A DNA stretch of 64,000 nucleotides from Nocardiopsis ganjiahuensis DSM 45031 (GTDB lineage: Bacteria > Actinomycetota > Actinomycetes > Streptosporangiales > Streptosporangiaceae). Both the position numbers and the translations under genes were made by a program. The stretch's first letter is position 1; each line of letters opens with the position of its first letter. The notes beneath the pieces were generated by a model. The model ran no database searches, was not told the DNA's origin, and saw only the letters and a program-made list of their open reading frames with translations. The stretch covers positions 124,001 to 188,000 of the forward strand of contig NZ_ANBA01000018.1 in NCBI RefSeq assembly GCF_000341085.1. Direction: 5' to 3'. Below are positions 7,846 through 16,501 of the stretch, one piece after another.

Positions 7846-9456
7846 ATGCGGAACGACAGTTTCCACGTCTTCGACACCACGCTGCGCGACGGAGCCCAGC
7901 GCGAGGGGATCAACCTGAGGGTCTCCGACAAGCTGGCCATCGCGAAGCTGCTCGACGACTTCGGGGTGGCGTTCATCGAGGGCGGATGGCCCGGGGCCAA
8001 CCCCAAGGACACCGAGTTCTTCCAGCGGGCTTCACAAGAGCTGACGCTGAAGCACGCGCAACTCACCGCGTTCGGCGCGACCCGCCGGGCCGGTGTGCGG
8101 GCCGCCGACGACCCTCAGGTGGCCGCACTGCGCGACAGCGGCGCGCCGGTCGTCACCCTTGTCGCCAAGAGTGACGACCGACACGTCGAACGCGCCCTGC
8201 GCACGACCCTCGACGAGAACCTCGCGATGGTCGCCGACACCGTCTCGCACCTGTGTGAACACGGCCAACGCGTGTTCGTGGACTGCGAGCACTTCTTCGA
8301 CGGCTACCACCACAACCCCGAGTACGCCCTGGCGGTCGTGCGCGCCGCGGCCGACGCGGGCGCCGACGTGGTGGTGCTGTGCGACACCAACGGCGGCATG
8401 CTGCCCAGCGACGTCACCCGGGTGGTGACCGAGGTGCTGGAGGCGACCGGCGCGCGCCTGGGCATCCACGCCCAGGACGACACCGGCTGCGCCGTCGCCA
8501 ACACCCTCGCCGCTGTGGACGCGGGCGCCACCCACGTGCAGTGCACCGCCAACGGCTACGGCGAGCGCGTGGGCAACGCCAACCTCTTCTCCGTGGTCGG
8601 CGCGCTCACCCTGAAGCGCGGCGAGGACGTCCTGCCCGAGGGCTGCCTGCCGGAGATGACCCGCGTGGCCACCGCCATCGCCGAGCTGGTCAACCTCGCC
8701 CCCGACACCCACCAGCCCTACGTGGGGGTCTCGGCCTTCGCGCACAAGGCCGGGCTGCACGCCTCGGCGATCAAGGTCGACCCCGACCTGTACCAGCACA
8801 CCGACCCCGAACTGGTCGGCAACCGCATGCGCATGCTCGTCTCCGACATGGCCGGGCGCGCGTCGATCGAGCTCAAGGCCCAGGAGCTGGGCCTTGACCT
8901 GGCCGGCGACCGCACCGTGTCCGGGCGGGTCGTGGACCGGGTCAAGAGCCTCGAACTGTCCGGCTACAGCTTCGAGGCGGCCGACGCCTCCCTGGAGCTG
9001 CTGCTGCGCGAGGAGCTCGGCGCACCGGTCCGCTACTTCGAGACCGAGTCCTGGCGCGTCATCACCGAACGCCGCCCGGCCGTGGGAACCAGCCCGCTGT
9101 CCAGCGACTACGAGAGCCTCAGCGAGGCCACGGTGAAACTCCGGGTCAAGGGTGAGCGGGTCATCGCCACCGAAGAGGGCAACGGTCCGGTCAACGCCCT
9201 GGACCGGGCGCTGCGCAGTTCGATGGAGAACGTCTACACCGCGCTGGCCGGTCTGGAGCTGACCGACTACAAGGTCCGCATCCTGGAGGGCAGCTCGGGC
9301 ACCAACGCGATCACCCGGATCCTGGTCACCTTCAGCGACGGCAGCGGAGAGTGGACGACGGTGGGCGTGGGCCCGAACGTCGTCGACGCCTCCTGGGTGG
9401 CGCTGGAGCAGGCCATCACCTACGGGCTCCTGCGCCAGGGCTACCCCCAGGACTGA
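7846..9456 (+). CDS. cimA: Citramalate synthase
   Basis: CimA condenses pyruvate with acetyl-CoA to (R)-citramalate, which LeuCD and LeuB then convert to 2-oxobutyrate for isoleucine synthesis without threonine. The 536-residue protein has the DRE-TIM catalytic barrel starting FDTTLRDGAQREG (about residues 9-21), the metal-binding HAQDDTG and CTANGYGERVGN segments near residues 206-248, and a C-terminal LeuA-type allosteric domain from about residue 400. Length and the AQREGI variant fit the CimA subfamily rather than 2-isopropylmalate synthase. The ATG at 7846 follows a GGGAG site. Regulation is by the leader attenuator and probably the palindrome at 7613. Confidence 0.9.
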   Translation: MRNDSFHVFDTTLRDGAQREGINLRVSDKLAIAKLLDDFGVAFIEGGWPGANPKDTEFFQRASQELTLKHAQLTAFGATRRAGVRAADDPQVAALRDSGAPVVTLVAKSDDRHVERALRTTLDENLAMVADTVSHLCEHGQRVFVDCEHFFDGYHHNPEYALAVVRAAADAGADVVVLCDTNGGMLPSDVTRVVTEVLEATGARLGIHAQDDTGCAVANTLAAVDAGATHVQCTANGYGERVGNANLFSVVGALTLKRGEDVLPEGCLPEMTRVATAIAELVNLAPDTHQPYVGVSAFAHKAGLHASAIKVDPDLYQHTDPELVGNRMRMLVSDMAGRASIELKAQELGLDLAGDRTVSGRVVDRVKSLELSGYSFEAADASLELLLREELGAPVRYFETESWRVITERRPAVGTSPLSSDYESLSEATVKLRVKGERVIATEEGNGPVNALDRALRSSMENVYTALAGLELTDYKVRILEGSSGTNAITRILVTFSDGSGEWTTVGVGPNVVDASWVALEQAITYGLLRQGYPQD

Positions 9457-9546
9457 GCGGGCCCCCGCGGCCCCGGGACCCGTTCCGGGCCCCGCCCGGT
9501 GTCCTCCGGACGACGGGAGGGCCACAGCCGCCCCGTCGCTCGTCAC

Positions 9547-9585
9547 GCGACCGCCTGATCCCGAAACCCGGGGTCAGGCGGTCGC
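9547..9585. terminator. Hairpin terminator after cimA
   Basis: A 16-bp stem (9547-9562 with 9570-9585, one G-T pair) has a 7-nt loop and is followed by TTCTT. It lies 90 bp after the cimA stop. Confidence 0.82.
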
Positions 9586-9619
9586 TTCTTACCTCGCGGT
9601 GAGACAGACCTGTCCTCGA

Positions 9620-9715
9620 GGCCATAGCCAGTGTGACCCCGGCCACTCGATACTGCGGACTTTGAGACAGTCCGAGATGTGCGAGTGGTGATAGATGCCG
9701 GCCATAACCGATGTG
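9620..9715. promoter_or_regulatory. Repeat and hairpin region upstream of the sugar importer
   Basis: A near-identical 16-bp element, GGCCATAGCCAGTGTG at 9620-9635 and GGCCATAACCGATGTG at 9700-9715, is repeated 80 bp apart. Between the copies lies a two-part hairpin, with outer arms 9643-9649 and 9682-9688 and inner arms 9656-9661 and 9669-9674. The region is AT-richer than its flanks and is the only sequence upstream of the importer operon, so it probably holds its promoter and control sites. The regulator is unknown; no regulator gene lies beside it. Confidence 0.45.
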
Positions 9716-9825
9716 CGCCCTTTCGTTGGCGCGCAGTTCGCCTCCGTGCGAACCGCAGGTCACCTGCCCCGTGAAGACTTCGGGGCGTGTCCTCAGCCAC
9801 CGTCCGACCGGACGGGGGGAGGAGC

Positions 9826-10767
9826 GTGACCCCCGGCCCGGTGTCCGAACGCCGTGCCGCGTCACCACCGCCCCCCACGTCGAAACGCACCCGCCCCGCC
9901 AGGGACGCGACCCTCGCCTGGGGCTTCCTCGCCCCCTCCGTGCTGGTCTTCGCCCTCTTCCTGATCTATCCGCTGGGCCGCACCGTCTACCTGTCGATGC
10001 ACGGCAACGACATCATCGGCCGCCCCAACCGCTTCGTGGGCCTGAGCCACTTCGCCGAGATGGTCTCACCCGAGTTCGGGCGGATCCTGCTCACCACCCT
10101 GGTCTTCACCCTCGGGGTCGTCGTCCCCGGCGTCGTGGGAGCCCTCGCGGTGGTCCTCCTCCTGGAAGGGGTGCTGCGCGGGCAGAGGATCCTGCGCGGC
10201 GCCTTCGCCCTGCCGTTCGCCTTCTCCGTGGCCAGCGCCTCGGTGGTCTTCGCGGTCTTCTACAGCCCCGGGAACAGCGTCCTCAACGGCATCCTCTACC
10301 GCATGGGCCTCGACCAGGTCCCCTGGCTGACCTCCCAGGAGATGGCCCTGTGGTCGGTCGCCATCACCACGGTGTGGATGAACCTCGGCTACGGCGTCCT
10401 CGTGCTCGCCGCCGGGATCGGCGCGATCCCCAAGGAGGTCAACGAGGCCGCCCGCATCGACGGAGCCACCGGGCCGCGCCTGGCCTGGGACGTCACCGTC
10501 CCGATGCTCGGACCGCAGCTCTTCTTCCTGATCGTCATCTCCACGATCAACGCGCTCCAGAGCTTCGGGCAGATCCACATCCTCACCGGGGGAGGGCCGG
10601 TCGGCTCCACGACCACCCTCGTCTACTCCATCTACCAGGACGCCTTCGCCTACGGGACCAGCGACTTCGGTCGGGCCAGCGCCCAGGCGCTCGTCCTGCT
10701 CGCGGTGGTCCTGGTGTGCACCGTGATCCAGTTCGGTGTCATCGAGCGGAAGGTGCACTACTCATGA
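9826..10767 (+). CDS. ABC sugar/glycerophosphate importer, permease A
   Basis: This 313-residue inner-membrane permease of the UgpA/MalF type has six membrane helices, the first at about residues 26-46 (LAPSVLVFALFLIYPLG). The conserved EAA loop, which couples to the ATPase, reads EVNEAARIDGATGPRLAW near residue 205. The start was set at GTG 9826 because a GGGGGGAGGA site lies 4 bp before it; an upstream GTG at 9787 in the same frame has no such site. The stop overlaps the ATG of the second permease (ATGA at 10764-10767). The binding protein downstream resembles UgpB, so glycerol-3-phosphate or a glycerophosphodiester is a reasonable substrate guess, but a sugar is equally possible. Confidence 0.87.
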   Translation: MTPGPVSERRAASPPPPTSKRTRPARDATLAWGFLAPSVLVFALFLIYPLGRTVYLSMHGNDIIGRPNRFVGLSHFAEMVSPEFGRILLTTLVFTLGVVVPGVVGALAVVLLLEGVLRGQRILRGAFALPFAFSVASASVVFAVFYSPGNSVLNGILYRMGLDQVPWLTSQEMALWSVAITTVWMNLGYGVLVLAAGIGAIPKEVNEAARIDGATGPRLAWDVTVPMLGPQLFFLIVISTINALQSFGQIHILTGGGPVGSTTTLVYSIYQDAFAYGTSDFGRASAQALVLLAVVLVCTVIQFGVIERKVHYS

Positions 10768-11699
10768 GCCGCGAACCCTCCGCCGCGGTCGGCGCCGCCG
10801 GTACCGGCACCGCGACCGGCACGGTCCGGGAACCCGAACGGACCGGACCCGTCCGCGCCCGCGCGCGCCACCGGCACGGGTTCGGGCATGTTTTCGGCCG
10901 GGTCCTGCTGTTCCTCCTGCTGGCCGCGTTCCTGGTCCCGGTGCTGTTCCCCGTGTACTACATGTTCGTCGGCACCTTCATGGAACCCCGCGAACTGTCC
11001 ACGTTCCCGCCGCGGCTGCTGCCCACCGGCGTGCACCCCGAGAACGTCCAGGGCGCGCTCGCCGCCGTCCCGCTCCTGCGCATGTACACGAACTCGCTGG
11101 TCATGGCCGGGATCATCACGCTCTGCCAGCTGTTCACGTCGGCGCTGGCCGCGTACGCGTTCGTGTTCCTGCGGTTCCGGGGCAGCGCCGTGGTCTTCGC
11201 GCTGTTCCTGTCCACCCTGATGGTCCCCGCCGAGGCGACCTTCATCCCGAACTACCTCACCCTGACCGGGTGGGGGCTCGGCGACACCTACGCCGGCCTG
11301 GTCCTGCCCTTCCTCGCCTACGCGTTCGGCACGTTCCTGCTGCGCCAGAGCTTCAAGCAGTTCCCCCGGGAGCTGTACGACGCCGCGCGCATCGACGGGA
11401 TGGGACACCTCAGGTTCCTGTGGACCATCCTCGTGCCGCTGAGCAAGCCGGCCCTGACCGCGGTCGGCATGTACGTGTTCATCACCAGCTGGAACATGTA
11501 CTTCTGGCCGCTGATCATCACCCGCAGCACCGAGATGCAGACCCTCCAGATCGGCCTGAACAGCCTCAAGGTGGGGGAGTCCTCCAACCCCGGACTCCTC
11601 CTGGCCGGCGCCGCGCTGTCGGTCCTGCCCACGCTCGCCCTCGTGATCTTCGGGCAGCGCTTCATCGTCCGCGGCCTCACCGCGGGCGCGGTCAAGTAG
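10764..11699 (+). CDS. ABC sugar/glycerophosphate importer, permease E
   Basis: This 311-residue permease of the UgpE/MalG type follows a Thr/Gly/Arg-rich N-terminal tail of about 45 residues. The first membrane helix is at about 47-68, and the EAA loop reads ELYDAARIDGMGHLRFLW near residues 204-221. It forms the second half of the membrane pore with the preceding permease. Its ATG overlaps the upstream stop by 4 bp, and the binding-protein gene follows after 32 bp, so the three are one operon. No ATP-binding subunit is encoded nearby. Actinomycetes commonly share one MsiK-type ATPase among such importers, which is the likely explanation. Confidence 0.87.
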   Translation: MSREPSAAVGAAGTGTATGTVREPERTGPVRARARHRHGFGHVFGRVLLFLLLAAFLVPVLFPVYYMFVGTFMEPRELSTFPPRLLPTGVHPENVQGALAAVPLLRMYTNSLVMAGIITLCQLFTSALAAYAFVFLRFRGSAVVFALFLSTLMVPAEATFIPNYLTLTGWGLGDTYAGLVLPFLAYAFGTFLLRQSFKQFPRELYDAARIDGMGHLRFLWTILVPLSKPALTAVGMYVFITSWNMYFWPLIITRSTEMQTLQIGLNSLKVGESSNPGLLLAGAALSVLPTLALVIFGQRFIVRGLTAGAVK

Positions 11700-11731
11700 G
11701 GCGCGAAACACCTAGTGGAGACGAGTAGCAC

Positions 11732-13135
11732 ATGAAACGTATCCCCCGACGCCGCGGTGTGAAGGCCGCGGCACTGCTCGCGAGCCTGGGCCTGCTCCTC
11801 AGCGCCTGTTCGGGCGACGGCGACAGCGGTGGCGGCAGTGACCTCACCGCCCCCGGAGCAGAGGTCCTGGACGGTCTCGACGAGGCGGTGCAGGTCGAGT
11901 TCTGGCACAGCATGGACGCCACCAACGGCCAGGTGCTGGACGGGCTGATCGAGGAGTTCAACTCCCAGAACGAGGGCCGGGTCGAGGTGACCGGGTCCTT
12001 CCAGGGCGACTACGACACCGCCCTGGCCAACCACCGCGCCGCCATCCAGCAGGGCGACACCGCCGAGCTGATCATGATCTTCGACCTCGGTACGCAGTTC
12101 ATGATCGACTCCGCGCAGACGGTGCCCGCGCAGTCCTTCCTCGACGAGGACGGCTACGACACCTCCACGATCGAGGAGGCGCTGCTCAACTACTTCACGG
12201 TCGAGGGCGAGCTGCGGTCGTTCCCCTTCAACAACTCGACCCCGCTGATGTACGTCAACCGGGACGCCTTCGAGGAGGCCGGGCTCGACCCGGACTCCCC
12301 GCCCGCCGACCTCGCCGAGATCCGGGAGGCGGCCGAGCAGCTCACCGTCACCGACGACGACGGCACCGTGGTCCAGTACGGCTTCGGAGCCTCCGTGTAC
12401 GGGTGGTTCATCGAGCAGTTCATGGCGCGCGCCTCCACCCCGTACTGCGACAACTCCAACGGCCGCGACGGCCGCGCCACCGAGGTGCTCTTCGACGACC
12501 CCAAGGTCGTCGAGCTCGTCGAGTGGTGGGAGCAGATGATCGAGGACGACCTGGCGGTCCAGATCGGCCGCAACACCGACGACGGCCAGGCCGCGTTCAC
12601 CTCCGGCCGTGCCGCGATGACCCTGGAGTCCACCGGCGCCCTGGGCGGGTTCATCGACCAGTCCGACTTCGAGGTCGGCGCCGGGTACTTCCCGCTGATC
12701 AGCGCGGACGACCCGGGCGGCTCGATCATCGGCGGCGCCTCGCTGTGGATCAACGGCGAGGGCCACACCCCCGAGGAGATCCGCGGGTCCTGGGAGTTCA
12801 TCCAGTTCCTGCTGACCCCGGAGTCCCAGTCGGTCTGGCACGCGGGGACCGGATACCTGGCGGTCAACACCGAGGGCTACGACGGCCCGGAGGCCACCGA
12901 GCGGGCCGAGGAGTTCCCGCAGTTCTCCGTGGCCGCCGACCAGCTGGCGGACTCCGAGATCAACGAGAACACCGCGGGCTGCATGATGGGCGTGATGTCC
13001 GACGCCCGTGTCGCCGCGGAGGAGGGCTGGGAGGCAGCCCTGACCAGTGACACCTCCGCCCAGGACGCCATGTCCGAGGCGGCCTCCGGGGTGTCCCGCA
13101 CCATCGAGGAGTACAACGAGTCCGTCGGCGACTGA
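11732..13135 (+). CDS. UgpB-like extracellular solute-binding lipoprotein
   Basis: This 467-residue lipoprotein has a basic N-terminus, a hydrophobic segment and a lipobox LLSAC with the lipid-modified Cys at about residue 26. It would be anchored to the outer face of the membrane. The mature part is a family-1 solute-binding protein. Segments such as FWHSMDATNGQVLDGL, NNSTPLMYVNRDAFEEAGLD and the later IGGASLWI resemble the glycerol-3-phosphate-binding protein UgpB. It would deliver substrate to the two permeases just upstream. ATG 11732 follows a GGAGACGAG site. Ligand identity is uncertain; UgpB resemblance by eye is the only evidence. Confidence 0.87.
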   Translation: MKRIPRRRGVKAAALLASLGLLLSACSGDGDSGGGSDLTAPGAEVLDGLDEAVQVEFWHSMDATNGQVLDGLIEEFNSQNEGRVEVTGSFQGDYDTALANHRAAIQQGDTAELIMIFDLGTQFMIDSAQTVPAQSFLDEDGYDTSTIEEALLNYFTVEGELRSFPFNNSTPLMYVNRDAFEEAGLDPDSPPADLAEIREAAEQLTVTDDDGTVVQYGFGASVYGWFIEQFMARASTPYCDNSNGRDGRATEVLFDDPKVVELVEWWEQMIEDDLAVQIGRNTDDGQAAFTSGRAAMTLESTGALGGFIDQSDFEVGAGYFPLISADDPGGSIIGGASLWINGEGHTPEEIRGSWEFIQFLLTPESQSVWHAGTGYLAVNTEGYDGPEATERAEEFPQFSVAADQLADSEINENTAGCMMGVMSDARVAAEEGWEAALTSDTSAQDAMSEAASGVSRTIEEYNESVGD

Positions 13136-13200
13136 ACACCCGGTGACGCGTCGACCCGGTGACGCAGCGCCCGGGTGGCGCAGTGTCCGGGTGACGCGGT

Positions 13201-13235
13201 GAAGGGCCGCGGCGGGAACCCCGCCGCGGCCCTTC
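13201..13235. terminator. Bidirectional terminator between importer and Rieske gene
   Basis: A perfect 16-bp GC stem (13201-13216 with 13220-13235) with a 3-nt loop lies between two convergent genes. Just before it, 13141-13200 holds about four imperfect copies of a GGTGACGCG motif, a short low-complexity array of no clear function. Confidence 0.78.
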
Positions 13236-13267
13236 CCGTTCGCCGCCCCGGATTCGCGTACCCGGGC

Positions 13268-13753
13268 TCAGGCCAGGACGACGGAGTCGCCGTCGACGCG
13301 GATCTGGATCTCCTCGAGAGGGCTCTCCGCAGGGCCCTCGACCGGGGAGCCGTCCTCGATGGAGAAGCGGCTGCCGTGGCAGGGGCACTGGATCTGCCCG
13401 TCGGCGACCTGGTCGACCGGGCAGCCCTCGTGGGTGCAGCTGGTGGAGAAGGCGCGGAAGGTGCCCTCCTCGGGCTGGGTGACGACCACCTCGTGCTCGC
13501 TGAAGACGGCGCCCCCGCCCACGGGGACCTCGTCGGTTGTGGTGATCGGGGCGTCCACGTCATCGGGGTCGACGTCCTCGTCCGCCCGGTCCCCGCCCTC
13601 CGTCCGGTCCGCGTCGTCGTCCGCGGTGTCCTCGCCCCCACCGCAGGCCGTGACCACCCCGACCAGGGCCCCGCCCCCGGCGACTCCGAACACGGATCGT
13701 CGGGTCACGTCGGGCAGGACGGCTTCGGGGACGGGTTCGCGGCAGTCACACAT
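13268..13753 (-). CDS. Rieske [2Fe-2S] domain lipoprotein
   Basis: This 161-residue protein has a twin-arginine-like TRRSVFGVAGGG signal (residues 17-28) ending in a TAC lipobox, with Cys at about 37. A low-complexity Asp/Glu linker follows, then a Rieske domain from about residue 70. The cluster ligands are the Cys and His of SCTHEGC (about 108-114) and of CPCHGS (about 127-132), all present. The protein is therefore probably exported folded by Tat and tethered outside the membrane. It is too small for a cytochrome bc subunit or oxygenase alpha subunit and has no redox partner gene nearby. Similar orphan Rieske lipoproteins are frequent in actinomycetes; their partners are not known to me. 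Confidence 0.88.
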   Translation of the reverse strand: MCDCREPVPEAVLPDVTRRSVFGVAGGGALVGVVTACGGGEDTADDDADRTEGGDRADEDVDPDDVDAPITTTDEVPVGGGAVFSEHEVVVTQPEEGTFRAFSTSCTHEGCPVDQVADGQIQCPCHGSRFSIEDGSPVEGPAESPLEEIQIRVDGDSVVLA

Positions 13754-14209
13754 GCGGCCTCACTCTCTCGCCCGGCGCGGGGCGGGCGGACTTCCGTGCG
13801 GGGCCCGGGCCCCCACGGGTGACGGACGGCCCCCGCTCGGACGGGGGCCATGACCCATGGAACACGGTGGGCACCCGCCGTGTCCGGGAAATCCGCCGAC
13901 CTGTCCGAGGGGCGTTCGGCGCGCGGCGCGCCCCGGTTCGGTTCGGGCGCCCTTCCCGAGCGCGACCGCACCGTAATCCAAGTTCGGGACCGGTCGCTAC
14001 CCGGTGGAGAGAAGCCGTCAACCGGTGTATAGCGGACGGGATTCCGGCGGTCGTGTAGCGCCCCGTTTCCGGAGGGTGACGGCTTGGGCAGGAATCCGGT
14101 GCGCTCACCGTCCCGCCCCCACGGTTGCGGCGAGGCCCCCGGTGTTCCGGCGGGCCGCCCACGCGCACGATTCCCAGGCGCTCGCGCCTTCTCAGTGAAA
14201 GCGGTTCTG
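13754..14209. other. Divergent intergenic region
   Basis: These 456 bp separate the Rieske gene (leftward) from the hydrolase gene (rightward) and must hold both promoters. I see no strong hairpin, repeat or convincing reading frame. A CCGGTGTATAGCGG stretch near 14024-14037 is the only AT-containing block resembling a -10 region. Confidence 0.35.
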
Positions 14210-15391
14210 ATGACCGACCAGCAACAGCCCGTCGTGGAGCCCCTCGGTTTCCTCGCTCCGGCCCCGCCCACCGTGGAACCCGCGCCCGCACCGGACGCCA
14301 CCTGGGAGCTCAGGGGCGGTAAGGCCTGGGTCTACCTGAGCAACCCGAAAGCCGGCCTTCGACGGCCGGTGATCCTCTCCGACGGGTTCGAGAGCGGCCC
14401 CAGCCGGCTCGACCAGCTCTGGGCGGCGCTGGAGCGCGGGGACTACGCCTTCGTCACCGAACTGCGCCAGCGCGGCTACGACCTCGTCCTGATCGGTTAC
14501 GACGAGCGCAGCGCGTCGATCCTGGACAACGCGGAGACCGCCATCCAGGCCATCCGCAGTGCCATCCAGGAGCGGTCGGGCGACGCCCCCCTCACCGTGG
14601 GCGGTTTCAGCATGGGCGGGCTCGTCACCCGCTACGCGCTGGCCAAGCTGGAGACACTGCGCATGGATCACCAGACCGCGCTGTACCTGTCCTTCGACAG
14701 CCCGCACAGGGGGGCATGGGTGCCCATCGGGCTCCAGAAGTTCGCGCACTTCCTCACCGCCACCCCCGCGCTGTCCCGGCAGATCAACAGCGATGCCGCC
14801 CGACAGTTGCTGTGGCGCCACGTCGAGAGCGTCGAAGCCGAACCGGCCGAGGACGCCCTGCGCACCGAGTTCCTGGCGGAGCTGGAGAGGGTCGGCTCCT
14901 GGCCGAAGGTGCCGCGCCTGATCGGTGTGGCCAACGGCACCGGCAACGGTGTCGGCCCCGGCGTGCCGCCGGGGGAGGACGCGGTCACGGTCAGCGGAGG
15001 CTGGTTCGCCGGGACGGCACTGTACACCCAGGCCGAGGGCGAAAAGCAGCTGGTCGCCCAGCTCAAGGGCCAGTTCGCGGAGAAGGAGGTCCGCACCACC
15101 GGGCTGCCCGCGCTCGACGGAGCACCCGGCGGCACCCTGGAGACCTTCGGAATCGCCGGCGACCGGCTCGAGCTCACAGGGCCGACGGAGGTCACCCATC
15201 GGTCGGTCTGCTTCGTGCCCTCGGTCAGCGCCGTCGCCATCGGGGACCTGGACGATCCGTACTCCGCGGTCGACGCCCTCCACCGTGAGTCGAGCGACCT
15301 CGACGACTTCCTGTTGGCGGAGACCAACGAACCCCACTCGCACATGAGTCGGACCCTGGGTGAGTGGATCCTGGAGCGCCTGCCCCAGTAG
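14210..15391 (+). CDS. Alpha/beta-hydrolase, lipase/acyltransferase-like
   Basis: This 393-residue protein has an alpha/beta-hydrolase core. The nucleophile elbow reads VGGFSMGGLVTRYAL (about residues 126-140, Ser in GFSMG), followed by a YLSFDSPHRGAW strand-loop typical of lecithin:cholesterol acyltransferase or PGAP1-like lipases. An acid and His pair probably comes from later segments, for example around HSHMSRT near the C-terminus. No signal peptide is seen, so it is probably cytoplasmic. The start is uncertain: ATG 14210 has only a weak GAAAG before it, GTG 14195 is in frame, and the frame stays open to 14084. The substrate is unknown. Confidence 0.75.
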   Translation: MTDQQQPVVEPLGFLAPAPPTVEPAPAPDATWELRGGKAWVYLSNPKAGLRRPVILSDGFESGPSRLDQLWAALERGDYAFVTELRQRGYDLVLIGYDERSASILDNAETAIQAIRSAIQERSGDAPLTVGGFSMGGLVTRYALAKLETLRMDHQTALYLSFDSPHRGAWVPIGLQKFAHFLTATPALSRQINSDAARQLLWRHVESVEAEPAEDALRTEFLAELERVGSWPKVPRLIGVANGTGNGVGPGVPPGEDAVTVSGGWFAGTALYTQAEGEKQLVAQLKGQFAEKEVRTTGLPALDGAPGGTLETFGIAGDRLELTGPTEVTHRSVCFVPSVSAVAIGDLDDPYSAVDALHRESSDLDDFLLAETNEPHSHMSRTLGEWILERLPQ

Positions 15392-15415
15392 GGCTTCCAC
15401 GGCGCGGGGCCGCGG

Positions 15416-16501
15416 CTAGGGGTGCACCCAGCCGTTGGCCTCGCAGCCCTGGAGGCCCAGGGTCTGCTGCTGCATCACCGGGGCGGGCTCGCCCTCTCCG
15501 GGGCAGTCCACGTGCCCGTGGCCGAGGGTGTGGCCGACCTCGTGGTTGATCAGGTAGATCCGGTAGGTCTCCAGGTCGTCGCCGAAGTGGTCCACGCCCG
15601 TCACCCAGCGGTTCTGGTTGATGACGGCCCGGTTGCCGTTGGCGCAGGAGACGAACCCGTTGGTGCGCAGCGGTGCGCACAGCCGGTCGACCGTGTCCGG
15701 GGCGGCCAGCAGCACCCGGATGTCGGCGTCGTCGCCGTCCACCCGCTGGAGCGACCGGTCCCCGTCGTTGCCCCAGCTGCGGGGGTCGCCCAGGATCTCC
15801 TCGACGGCGTCCACGAAGTCCCCGGCCTCACCGGGCAGGCCCTTCTCGACCTCCACCGCGAAGGTCGTCAGCGGGCCGTCGCCCATCACGTCGCTCTCGC
15901 CCTTCATCACCTCGAGGTCGCCGTCGGCGGAGTCGACCTCCTCCACCACCGAACGCAGCAGGAGCGGGAGCTCCTCTTCCTCCTCCGTGGGTGACGGGCC
16001 GGAGGAGGGGCCGCTCGGACTCGCACTGGCGTCGGCGACGTCGTCGGGCGAGGGGTGGCGGCGGTCGCTGTCGTCGGGGACCCCGTCACCGACCGGTCCG
16101 GTCGTGGAGGTCTCCTGGGTCACGTCCGGTTCGGAGCCGGGTTCGGGCACGCTGACCATCAGCACGGCGGAGGCACCCGAGACCAGGCACAGACCCAGGG
16201 CGAGGCCCATGGGGTACCGGCGGCGCCGGCGGTGCCTGGCACGGGAAGCGGGAGCGGGCACGAGGCTCAACCTCTCGACAGTGGACGGTGGTACCGCCGG
16301 AACCCGGACGGGGGAGGCCCTGCCTCCCACGCCTTCCGGCGGCCGCGGGGCCGCTCCGACCAGAGCGGTCGGTGGAGGCGTCCCCACGGGATGGCCGAGT
16401 GTCGCGGCGGCCACCCTGGGCGGTGTTCCCGCCCACTCGGGGCGGTACCGCCGACCCTCGGAGCGGCGGCTCCCGAGGGCTTCGGACAACGCACCCAGCA
16501 T
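15416..16501 (-). CDS. DUF3152 membrane-anchored metalloprotease-like protein
   Basis: This 361-residue protein has a long Pro/Arg-rich cytoplasmic N-terminus, a membrane anchor at about residues 97-117 (MGLALGLCLVSGASAVLM), a Ser/Pro/Glu-rich linker and a C-terminal domain. The domain carries the zinc-protease motif HEVGHTLGHGH (about residues 324-334) and a following PVMQQQT turn, as in metzincins. Four or more Cys residues suggest disulfides outside the cell. The family matches DUF3152, common in actinomycetes and of unknown substrate. A GGGAG site precedes the ATG at 16501. It converges on the hydrolase gene, with 24 bp between the stops. Confidence 0.84.
   Translation of the reverse strand: MLGALSEALGSRRSEGRRYRPEWAGTPPRVAAATLGHPVGTPPPTALVGAAPRPPEGVGGRASPVRVPAVPPSTVERLSLVPAPASRARHRRRRRYPMGLALGLCLVSGASAVLMVSVPEPGSEPDVTQETSTTGPVGDGVPDDSDRRHPSPDDVADASASPSGPSSGPSPTEEEEELPLLLRSVVEEVDSADGDLEVMKGESDVMGDGPLTTFAVEVEKGLPGEAGDFVDAVEEILGDPRSWGNDGDRSLQRVDGDDADIRVLLAAPDTVDRLCAPLRTNGFVSCANGNRAVINQNRWVTGVDHFGDDLETYRIYLINHEVGHTLGHGHVDCPGEGEPAPVMQQQTLGLQGCEANGWVHP

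Noticed and set aside
9591..9606. CTCGCGGTGAGAC sequence after cimA considered as another copy of the branched-chain operator
   Set aside because: The half-site spacing is one base short and one arm is incomplete. It lies against the cimA terminator rather than a promoter of a related gene.
13141..13200. Short array of GGTGACGCG motifs after the importer operon as a regulatory repeat
   Set aside because: The copies are short, irregular and lie between a stop codon and a terminator; slippage in GC-rich non-coding DNA is sufficient explanation.
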